This document shows, one piece after another, positions 45,016-52,379 of a DNA stretch of 64,000 nt; the first letter of the stretch is position 1; each line of letters begins with the position of its first letter. Below the pieces are notes generated by a model, which saw only the letters and a program-made list of their open reading frames with translations, was not told the origin of the DNA and did not search any database. This DNA is from Paenibacillus donghaensis (lineage in GTDB: Bacteria > Bacillota > Bacilli > Paenibacillales > Paenibacillaceae): assembly GCF_002192415.1 (NCBI RefSeq), contig NZ_CP021780.1, positions 1,612,001-1,676,000 of the forward strand, read 5' to 3'. Made by a program: the position numbers and the translations under genes.

Positions 45016-45164
45016 AGAAGGCAGATGGATGCAGGCAGGCGAAAAGCCTAGTAGGATAGTTTAGCTTTAATAGTTCTCTACCACTATGTAAAAGCTTTCC
45101 TACAGTATAATTTGATTAGTAGAATATAATGAAAGATACTGTAATCAATTTATGGGGTGAGAAT

Positions 45165-45605
45165 TTGTCAGATATAATTTTAGATAATATCAAGATTACA
45201 GCAGACTCGAAGGATACTGATTACAATCAGGTGTGTGACAATCTATATGAGTACAATGTTCGTGCAACAAATGGTTTACTCAAGAAACCTGGCAAGGATA
45301 TAAATTTATATCTAAAAGATGAATCAGGCAAAGTCGTAGGAGGCTTGTTTTGTGAAACCTGGTCTTATGGTTTGTATCTTGATGTATTTTGGATAGCTGA
45401 TGAATACAGAAACAAAGGATATGGAAAAATCATGATAGTAGAAGCAGAGAGACAAGGGAAAGAGCTTGGCTGTATATTTGCTCATACTTGCACATTTACA
45501 TATCAATCGCCGGAATTTTATCAGCGCATGGGCTATGAGGTTTTTGCCGTGAATGATGAATATCCGGAAGGAATTAAACAATTTTTTCTGAAGAAGAAAT
45601 TGTAG
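45165..45605 (+). CDS. GNAT-family N-acetyltransferase
   Basis: 146 residues from TTG 45165, which follows GGGGTGAG; the in-frame ATG at 45129 has no ribosome binding site. The acetyl-CoA motif is WIADEYRNKGYGKIMIVEAERQGKELG, followed by SPEFYQRMGYEVF. Substrate unknown. First of three same-direction GNAT genes. Confidence 0.85.
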   Translation: MSDIILDNIKITADSKDTDYNQVCDNLYEYNVRATNGLLKKPGKDINLYLKDESGKVVGGLFCETWSYGLYLDVFWIADEYRNKGYGKIMIVEAERQGKELGCIFAHTCTFTYQSPEFYQRMGYEVFAVNDEYPEGIKQFFLKKKL

Positions 45606-45636
45606 CGAAATATTGTTAAAGAAAAGGTGAGGTAAA

Positions 45637-46476
45637 ATGATTAGAAATTTTACGAACAATGATATGAATGAGATTATAGATATTTATACAAGAGAAAATA
45701 AACCTACATATGAAGAAATAGAAAATATAAGAAATTCGAAACAAATCCTAGTATACGATGAAGATGGAATAAAGGGTTTTATTCATATGAATGTATATGA
45801 AAATAAGTGTGACTTTGAAATGGGGATTTCATCCGAGGAACATATTAAATCAATAGGTTCACAACTTTGGGCTGAGGCTAAAAAACGGATGGAGGGAAAT
45901 TCTGTTACCTCGATTAATACTTGTCATATAAAGAATGGAATTTGGGAAGGTTTTTTTGACGAGATTGGGTTTGATTATTGGTTCTCATATTATAAACTCA
46001 AATATATTAGTGGTAAATATAAAGAACCAGAACTTGATGTGAAGAAATATGAAGACGAATATTATATGCAGGAAATCAGCCTTGAAAGTGAAGCGTTCTC
46101 AAAATTAAGAGCAGAGAATGATATTACCCCTCATAACTGGTATTTGAGTGCAAGTAAAGATACTTTAGCGCATCATAGAAAAGAAAGATTGATAGATAAA
46201 GATAATTTTTATTTGTTCTTTAAAGAAGGGGAAATGATAGGTGCGGCAATTATTGCTAATGCAGAAATTCCCCTATTCTTTGTTAATAGTAAGTATCAAG
46301 GAGAAGGTTATGGAAGGAAAATACTTGAATTTGCTGTAAATCGAGGTCTGGAACAGGATCCAAATGGTGTTGATTTAGAGGTGTTAGCTAGTAACGAGAA
46401 AGCGTTACAGCTATATACAAGTACGGGATTTGAAATCATTCAAGGGTATGTTAATAGAAGATTACAAATAGTTTGA
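45637..46476 (+). CDS. Two-domain GNAT acetyltransferase
   Basis: 279 residues, ATG 45637 after AAAGGTGAGG. Two GNAT-like halves are present. The C-terminal one has the complete motif FVNSKYQGEGYGRKILEFAVNRGL and NEKALQLYTSTGFEI; the N-terminal half (about 1-130) is degenerate. AT-rich. It lies 31 bases after the previous GNAT gene and probably shares its transcript. Confidence 0.82.
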   Translation: MIRNFTNNDMNEIIDIYTRENKPTYEEIENIRNSKQILVYDEDGIKGFIHMNVYENKCDFEMGISSEEHIKSIGSQLWAEAKKRMEGNSVTSINTCHIKNGIWEGFFDEIGFDYWFSYYKLKYISGKYKEPELDVKKYEDEYYMQEISLESEAFSKLRAENDITPHNWYLSASKDTLAHHRKERLIDKDNFYLFFKEGEMIGAAIIANAEIPLFFVNSKYQGEGYGRKILEFAVNRGLEQDPNGVDLEVLASNEKALQLYTSTGFEIIQGYVNRRLQIV

Positions 46477-46571
46477 ACTAATGGAAACACTGTGAAATTG
46501 GGAGTATTGATTATGAAGATTCACTTCTAAATCATGGTGCATATTGTATCGTTGAGGATGATGATTATATC

Positions 46572-47249
46572 ATGGCATTTGCGGTTTTTGCTCGTTACAG
46601 CCATGATGAAACCTTATTAAATTTTATGGGGAAGCAACTTAGTAGACATTTTAGCCCAAATGAAACAAGAGAAGTTTGTTTTAATGTGTATGGGAAAAAT
46701 AGGGAACTGATTCAATTTCTTAAAGAACATGGTTTTGTGACCGATATGGAAGGTTTTCAGCTTCAGTATGATTTCAGCAAGGAAATGAAAATGCCGGAGA
46801 CATTACCACTTGTAGAAAAAGGATTTTCCCCGGAGATGCTCAGCCATTTTATTCAATTATTTGAGAAAGCTTATTATGACTTGAATCTTGAAAATGGCTG
46901 GAGCACAGATAGCTACCAAAAAGATCCGGATCATTTCATGAATTCCCTACAAGATTACGAATCAGAAGAACGGGTAAGATCTTTTTGGATGGATGACAAA
47001 TTGATTGGCGCCTATATTATTACAGGTGAGTATATTCGAGATTTTGTTATACATCCCGAATACCAGAGCCGCGGTTATGGAAGCCTGATGTTGAAAAATA
47101 GTATTCACCGTATGTCGAAAGTAATGGGAATGGACAATATATTCTTACGTGTGGCTAAATCCAATAGCGGGGCCAAAAGGTTTTACGAAAGAAATCATTT
47201 TATCGAGCTTTCCAATTTCGCAGAGCATACTTTTGTGGCAAAAATCTGA
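46572..47249 (+). CDS. GNAT acetyltransferase, 5' end apparently lost
   Basis: 225 residues from ATG 46572, a weak start. The same frame is open back to 46479 with plausible protein sequence (IDYEDSLLNHGAYCIVEDDDYI) but no start codon before the TAA at 46479. The gene has therefore probably lost its beginning, close to the stop of the previous GNAT gene. The C-terminal domain is complete: FVIHPEYQSRGYGSLMLKNSIHRMSKVMG and SNSGAKRFYERNHFIE. It may be inactive. Confidence 0.65.
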   Translation: MAFAVFARYSHDETLLNFMGKQLSRHFSPNETREVCFNVYGKNRELIQFLKEHGFVTDMEGFQLQYDFSKEMKMPETLPLVEKGFSPEMLSHFIQLFEKAYYDLNLENGWSTDSYQKDPDHFMNSLQDYESEERVRSFWMDDKLIGAYIITGEYIRDFVIHPEYQSRGYGSLMLKNSIHRMSKVMGMDNIFLRVAKSNSGAKRFYERNHFIELSNFAEHTFVAKI

Positions 47250-47319
47250 AGAATGTAGAAGTGTTGGATTCGTTGTTGCTTTGGGGCTAATTGATGCTTA
47301 CGGAAACGATAATTCAATA

Positions 47320-47374
47320 AAACAGCGGCAGTCCAGGACTATAGTTTCTCGTCCAAGACTGCCGCTGTTTGGAT
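47320..47374. terminator. Bidirectional terminator between convergent GNAT genes
   Basis: AAACAGCGGCAGTC and GACTGCCGCTGTTT with a 25-base loop between the plus-strand GNAT gene and the minus-strand one. Confidence 0.75.
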
Positions 47375-47438
47375 TTATGGGATGAGTACAGCGGCGCGGC
47401 ATCTTACTGTACATGCACACCACTGTAAACGCCAGGCT

Positions 47439-47837
47439 CTACTTGCTGCGCGGGATCAGAAAGGCACTCGTCAGCTTCTCGAAGCCGATCTGCGGGTAAT
47501 AGTCGATCGCGGACGGAGCGGCGAGCAGCAGCAGCATCGACTCCTCGCCCAGATGCTCCTGCAGCGTGGCGATCAGTTTCTTGCCAATACCCTGCTGCTG
47601 ATACTCACGGCATACCGCGAGATCGGATAAATAGCAGCAGTAGGCATAGTCGGTGATGGCCCGGGCCAGCCCCACGGGCTGATCCCCGTCCCAGGCGGTC
47701 ACCAGAATGTCGGCATGCTCCAGCATTCGGCCGATGCGGGCCAGGTCCTCCACCGGACGTTTGATCCCGGAGCTGATGAAGATATCTGCCGCTTGCTTGG
47801 CCGTGAGCGGGGTGTTTATTTGATAAGTGATAGTCAT
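47439..47837 (-). CDS. GNAT-family N-acetyltransferase
   Basis: 132 residues from ATG 47837 (AAGGAG upstream on its strand); the longer frame from 47867 lacks a site. The acetyl-CoA motif is LAVCREYQQQGIGKKLIATLQEHLG; the end LAAPSAIDYYPQIGFEKL is the usual beta-6/beta-7 region. GC-rich compared with the three GNAT genes before it, so it belongs to the core-like right part of the window. Confidence 0.88.
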   Translation of the reverse strand: MTITYQINTPLTAKQAADIFISSGIKRPVEDLARIGRMLEHADILVTAWDGDQPVGLARAITDYAYCCYLSDLAVCREYQQQGIGKKLIATLQEHLGEESMLLLLAAPSAIDYYPQIGFEKLTSAFLIPRSK

Positions 47838-48005
47838 GATTGAGCACTCCTTATGATTAGGGATCATTGCTTGTTACTATTTAGGTCACGCTGAGGATGT
47901 TTAAGGCAACGCTGGAGCTTTCAGAGGAATTAGCTGCAGAATCGGTTACTACTTAGGACCCAATAGGAGGGGAGCATCAAACCACATCAGTCCAGTCCAC
48001 ACCGA

Positions 48006-48260
48006 ATTAGTTGCGAATCTGCATCTAATTCGAAGATTTTTGCTGTTTTAGAGCAAATAAGTGCGAAAACGCATCTAATATCGGATTCTGAGCCTTAAAC
48101 CATCGTTTTACTTGAAAATAGTTGCAGATTCGCACGTATTTGCCCAATAACAGGAATTCCAGCGAAATTAAATGCACTTTTGCAGCTAATTTCTCTGAAA
48201 TCTCTAGTAGTGTAGCATTTTACATCTTCAGAGGACCTAAGTAGTAGATTTGCAACTAAA
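48006..48260. repeat. Tandem degenerate palindromic repeats (TTAGnTGC type)
   Basis: Units: TTAGTTGCGAATCTGCATCT(AA) at 48007; AAGTGCGAAAACGCATCTAA at 48059; ATAGTTGCAGATTCGCACGT at 48119; TTAAATGCACTTTTGCAGCT(AA) at 48168; and a half unit TTTGCAACTAAA at 48249. Each can fold as (TTAG)nTGC...GCAn(CTAA). They fill the 441-base gap between the GNAT and hisS genes, where I see no coding sequence. Confidence 0.55.
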
Positions 48261-48278
48261 CTGGTATCTCCCATTTTA

Positions 48279-49568
48279 TTATAAAAGCTTCCGTTTGGAA
48301 ATAAGCGCAATGGCCTCCTCAACCGTCAACGTTAGCTCCTCCCGTTGCTGCATATCCTTCAGCTGCACCTTGCCGGCGGCGGCTTCGCTCTCGCCGATCA
48401 GCAGCGCGTAGCGGTTGCCTGCGGCCACCGCAGCAGCCAGCAGCTTCTTCAGCTTGCGCCCGCTGGTATCCAGCGCCGTGCGGATACCCGCCGCGCGTAA
48501 TCCGGCGGCGGCCAGCAGCGCCTGTGGCAGGGTGTCGCCAATCGGCAGCACCACGACCTCGGCTGCGGTACTCACCGTACCGGACCGTTCGGCCAGCAGT
48601 GCCATGATGGACTCCATCCCGAACGACAGCCCAACCGTAGGGTAGGGGATGTCCTCGCGACCTACCAGCTGTCCGATGATTGCGTCATACCGGCCGCCGC
48701 CTCCAAGGCTTGAAGGGAAGACGCCCGAAGCATCGAAGATTTCATATACGGTGCCGGTATAGAAGGAGAGGCCGCGTGACAGGAAGGGATCAAAGCGGCA
48801 TGTATCTTCCAGGCCGATGGCGCGAAGCAGCAGTTGGAGAGCCAGCACATCCTTCGCACCCGGCTTGCCAACCAGGCCGTATTGCGCCGACAGCTGCGCG
48901 AAGTCCGGTGTTTCCGCAGCGATCAGCTGCAGGATGGCATCCGTTGCAGCGGCATCCAGCCCTTTGGCCAGCAGCTCGCTGCCCACTCCGGCGCTGCCGA
49001 TCTTCGCCAGCTTATCAAGTGTCAGCATCACAGATTGCTGCTCCGGCTGGGGCACACCCAGCGCCTCCAGCACTTCGCTCAGAAACTGCCGGTTGTTCCA
49101 CTTGATGATCACCGGCAGCTCCAGCCTGCGGAAGGCTTCTGCCGCAAGCAACATCAGCTCGGCCTCCGCCTCCGGTCCGGCCACCCCGACCACATCGGCA
49201 TCGCATTGGAGGAACTCGCGCAGGCGGCCTTTTTTGACCGGGCCGTCACGGAAAACCTTACCCATCTCATATCGCCGGTACGGCAGTTCGATCCCCGGAT
49301 TCAGCGCAATCACCTTGGCGAAAGGGATAGTGAGATCGTACCGTAGGCCAAGCTTGCGCCCGCCCTGGTCGCTCAGCTGGTACATTTCCTTCAGGATTTC
49401 AGCCCCGCCCGCATATTTGGAGGTCAGCAGCTCCAGCTCGCAGAGCAGGGTGGTGTCCATGGACTCGTAATTATAAACGACAAACAGCTCCTGCAGCACC
49501 TCCTGTACCTGGCGCCGCAAGGCTTGCTCTTTCCCGAAGAAGTCGTAGGTTCCTTTTACATTTTGCAT
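48279..49568 (-). CDS. hisS: Histidine--tRNA ligase
   Basis: 429 residues from ATG 49568 (AAGGAGC upstream on its strand); the frame extends to 49625 without a site. Class II motifs: GLRYDLTIPFAKV, motif 2 YRRYEMGKVFRDGPVKKGRLREFLQCDADVVG, the histidine-binding RGLSFYTGTVYEIF, and motif 3 GLSFGMESIMALL. An anticodon-binding domain follows (about 335-425, VVVLPIGDTLPQALLAAAGL), so it is a synthetase and not the HisZ subunit. RGLSFYTGT in place of RGLDYYTGT suggests the second, divergent HisS common in Paenibacillus. No T-box sequence is present upstream. Confidence 0.9.
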   Translation of the reverse strand: MQNVKGTYDFFGKEQALRRQVQEVLQELFVVYNYESMDTTLLCELELLTSKYAGGAEILKEMYQLSDQGGRKLGLRYDLTIPFAKVIALNPGIELPYRRYEMGKVFRDGPVKKGRLREFLQCDADVVGVAGPEAEAELMLLAAEAFRRLELPVIIKWNNRQFLSEVLEALGVPQPEQQSVMLTLDKLAKIGSAGVGSELLAKGLDAAATDAILQLIAAETPDFAQLSAQYGLVGKPGAKDVLALQLLLRAIGLEDTCRFDPFLSRGLSFYTGTVYEIFDASGVFPSSLGGGGRYDAIIGQLVGREDIPYPTVGLSFGMESIMALLAERSGTVSTAAEVVVLPIGDTLPQALLAAAGLRAAGIRTALDTSGRKLKKLLAAAVAAGNRYALLIGESEAAAGKVQLKDMQQREELTLTVEEAIALISKRKLL

Positions 49569-49640
49569 TATTAGCAGCTCCTTTGTTTCTGTTTGTGGAT
49601 TTCCAGTACGTTTCTGCCGAAACAAGTGGAAACGGCTTCG

Positions 49641-49660
49641 CCGTCCTTTTAAAAGGACGG
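49641..49660. repeat. 20-base palindrome upstream of hisS
   Basis: CCGTCCTTTTAAAAGGACGG is fully self-complementary, 73-92 bases before the hisS start. Surrounding GAAACGG/CCGTTTC-like sequence extends the symmetry imperfectly. Confidence 0.5.
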
Positions 49661-49724
49661 GGACGTTTCAGCGAGAAATAGAAGGATAATTTATGGCGTG
49701 AAACATATAAATTCTTATATTTAC

Positions 49725-49757
49725 AAAAAAACGCGCAGGACCTCTTGGTCCTGCGCG
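49725..49757 (-). terminator. Strong terminator hairpin upstream of hisS
   Basis: On the minus strand CGCGCAGGACC, loop AAGA, GGTCCTGCGCG, then seven T. It is oriented toward hisS, 157 bases before its start. Either it ends a short upstream transcript or it is an attenuator in the hisS leader. Confidence 0.75.
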
Positions 49758-49790
49758 CTTACTATGCCGCAGGGAGGTCAAACGCGAAAA

Positions 49791-49828
49791 GCGTTAGAGC
49801 TCCCTGAAAATTTCAGGAGTGCTAACGC
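49791..49828. repeat. Long hairpin between hisS and the HD gene
   Basis: GCGTTAG (49791-49797) pairs with CTAACGC (49822-49828), and inside CTCCCTGAAA pairs with TTTCAGGAG. On the minus strand it is followed by TTTTCGCG. With the terminator at 49725 it could form the leader of hisS. Confidence 0.55.
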
Positions 49829-49984
49829 TGCTTGTGATGATGAAGTTGATTCAGTATAGTTAAACTTGCGTTCACCGGAATCAAACCCTTCAGACTGGAA
49901 TACAGCCGATTATAAACGAAGGGCGAAACACATGCAACCCATAACTTGCTGCACTGCCGCAAATAAGAGAGGACTACTAAATGT

Positions 49985-50638
49985 ATGAATATACCGCAGC
50001 TTATTAAGCAAACCGAAGAATATGTCAAAGACCAGCTGGCGCATGACACGACAGGCCATGACTGGTTTCATATCGAGCGGGTGCGCAACATGGCCCGCGA
50101 AATCGCCGGCATCGAGCAAGCTGATGTGCTCGTCTGCACACTGGCGGCGCTGCTTCACGACGTAGCCGACGAGAAGCTGAATCCGTCCAAGGAAGCCGGG
50201 TTGCAGAAGGTACGGGACTGGCTGGAAGCACAGCTGGAGGACCGGGAAATTACCGAACATATCATGCTGATTATTGAGACGATGTCCTTCAGCGGCGGCG
50301 GTGGTGCGCCGATGCAGACGCTCGAAGGGCGGGTGGTGCAGGATGCCGACCGGCTGGATGCGCTGGGGGCGATTGGCATCACCCGCACCCTGGTATTCTC
50401 CGGGGCCAAAGGTCGTCCGGTCTATGATCCGCAGATTTCCCCGCGCGATGAATCGCTGAAGCAGGAGTACCGGGATTACAGCAAAGGCACGGCGGTCAAT
50501 CATTTCTATGAGAAGCTGCTGAAGCTGAAGGATCTGATGAACACGGACCACGGGCGCGAGCTGGCAGAGGAGCGGCATGCGTTCATGCTGGTTTTTCTTG
50601 AACAGTTCTACAAGGAATGGAATGAAGGCAGCGAATAG
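49985..50638 (+). CDS. HD-domain phosphohydrolase
   Basis: 217 residues. The metal-binding HD pattern is H in TGHDWFHIERV, HD in AALLHDVADEK, and D in VQDADRLDALGAIG. Resembles YpgQ/YedJ-like nucleotide phosphohydrolases. ATG 49985 lies in a divergent promoter region with hisS. It is followed 88 bases later by the dbpA gene. Confidence 0.9.
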   Translation: MNIPQLIKQTEEYVKDQLAHDTTGHDWFHIERVRNMAREIAGIEQADVLVCTLAALLHDVADEKLNPSKEAGLQKVRDWLEAQLEDREITEHIMLIIETMSFSGGGGAPMQTLEGRVVQDADRLDALGAIGITRTLVFSGAKGRPVYDPQISPRDESLKQEYRDYSKGTAVNHFYEKLLKLKDLMNTDHGRELAEERHAFMLVFLEQFYKEWNEGSE

Positions 50639-50726
50639 CTGCTATACTAGGAGTATGCACGAGATGGTAAGAACGCGGGGAACCCTGCTGGAACCGGAAC
50701 AATCAGCATAGAAGAGGTAATAAGCG

Positions 50727-52172
50727 ATGAGTGAATTAACATTTAAGGATTATGGGCTGGATGAAGAGATTGTCAGAGCCCTGGAGACGCTGAATTATGA
50801 GCAGCCGACCGAGGTGCAGCGCAAGGTGATCCCTGTAGCACTGAAGCAGCAGGATCTGATCGTCAAATCGCAGACCGGCAGCGGCAAGACCGCAGCGTTC
50901 GGTATCCCGGTCTGTGAGCTGGTTGACTGGACGGAGAATAAACCGCAGGCGCTGATTCTGACGCCAACCCGGGAGCTGGCCGCCCAGGTCAGCGAGGATA
51001 TTACCCATATCGGCCGCTTCAAGCGGATCAAGGCCGTGGCCCTGTTCGGCAAGCAGCCGTTTGCGCCGCAGAAGGCCGAGCTGGCACAGAAGACACATGT
51101 TGTCGTAGGTACGCCTGGACGGGTGTTTGATCATATCGAGCGGGGTTCACTGACGCTTAGCCGGATCAAATATCTGGTGATTGATGAAGCGGACGAGATG
51201 CTGAACATGGGATTCATCGAGCAGGTGGAGAAGATCATCAAGCAGCTGCCGAAGGACCGTGTGACGATGCTATTCTCGGCGACGCTGCCGGAGGCCGTCA
51301 AGAACCTGTGCCGCAAATATATGAGCGGGCCGGCTGACATCGAGATTGAAGCCAGCGGCATCACCACTGCGACGATTGAGCATGCCTTAATTGAAGTGCC
51401 GCAAGCTGCTAAGTTCTCGCTGCTGAGCGATATCATCACGGTGGAGAACCCGGACAGCTGCATTATTTTTTGCCGGACCCAGGATCAGGTGGATGCCTTG
51501 TTCAGAGGGTTGGCCGATCTGGACTATCCATGTGACAAAATCCATGGCGGGTTGATGCAGGACGAGCGTTTTGAGGTGATGAATGCGTTCAAGCGGGGCC
51601 AGTTCCGTTACCTGATCGCCACCGATGTGGCTGCCAGAGGAATTGATATCGAGAATATTACCCACGTGATCAATTACGATATTCCGCTGGAAAAAGAAAG
51701 TTATGTACACCGCACTGGCAGAACGGCCCGAGCGGGCAAAGCGGGCAAAGCGATCACCTTCGTCACCCCGAATGAGCAGAAGTGGGTCCGTGAGATTGAG
51801 GAGTATATTGGCTTCAGCCTGCCTCCGATGAAGGCTCCGTCCGATGCAGCAGTGGAGCATGCGAAGGCCGCTTTTGAACAGAAGATCAACAAGCAGCCGG
51901 TTCTCAAAACCGGCAAGAGCGAAATCATGAGCCAGGACATCCTGAAGCTGTACTTCAACGGGGGCAAGAAAAAGAAGCTGCGCGCCGTTGATTTTGTCGG
52001 CACGCTGGCCAAGCTGGAGGGCATGACCGCAGCGGATATCGGAATCATTACGATTCAGGACAATGTGTCGTATGTCGACATCCTGAACGGCAAAGGCCCG
52101 CTGGTGCTGAAGGCAATGAAGGAAACCACCATCAAGGGCAAGCTGCTGAAGGTGTATGTCGCCAATAAATAG
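50727..52172 (+). CDS. dbpA: ATP-dependent RNA helicase DbpA
   Basis: 481 residues. Order of motifs: Q-motif ([13 protein letters not shown]), Walker [23 protein letters not shown] (DEAD), SATLP, the C-terminal helicase motifs ARGID and [11 protein letters not shown] DbpA RNA-binding domain (about 405-478) follows, which targets helix 92 of 23S rRNA in the family. It acts in assembly of the large ribosomal subunit. A strong terminator follows. Confidence 0.95.
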   Translation: MSELTFKDYGLDEEIVRALETLNYEQPTEVQRKVIPVALKQQDLIVKSQTGSGKTAAFGIPVCELVDWTENKPQALILTPTRELAAQVSEDITHIGRFKRIKAVALFGKQPFAPQKAELAQKTHVVVGTPGRVFDHIERGSLTLSRIKYLVIDEADEMLNMGFIEQVEKIIKQLPKDRVTMLFSATLPEAVKNLCRKYMSGPADIEIEASGITTATIEHALIEVPQAAKFSLLSDIITVENPDSCIIFCRTQDQVDALFRGLADLDYPCDKIHGGLMQDERFEVMNAFKRGQFRYLIATDVAARGIDIENITHVINYDIPLEKESYVHRTGRTARAGKAGKAITFVTPNEQKWVREIEEYIGFSLPPMKAPSDAAVEHAKAAFEQKINKQPVLKTGKSEIMSQDILKLYFNGGKKKKLRAVDFVGTLAKLEGMTAADIGIITIQDNVSYVDILNGKGPLVLKAMKETTIKGKLLKVYVANK

Positions 52173-52252
52173 GACAAGCCAAGTTGATTTCACCCGCACA
52201 AGCTGGCCAGCAAAGGCAGGAGTTACCGTACCTGTCCTGCAGAACACAACTA

Positions 52253-52307
52253 AACGCAAACAACCTGTCTTCCGTCCACATGGACCGGGAGACAGGTTGT
52301 TTGCGTT
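52253..52307 (+). terminator. Terminator after dbpA
   Basis: Perfect 18-base arms AACGCAAACAACCTGTCT and AGACAGGTTGTTTGCGTT with a 19-base loop. Confidence 0.85.
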
Positions 52308-52379
52308 ATTCAGCTTACTGGCCTATAGAGAGAAGGCGGGAGGCCTAAGTAATAACCAGAATTCAGTCTATGCAGCAGC

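Noticed and set aside
49985..50638. T-box or other known riboswitch upstream of the HD gene or hisS
   Set aside because: Neither strand has the T-box core sequence or another riboswitch core that I can recognise, only generic hairpins.
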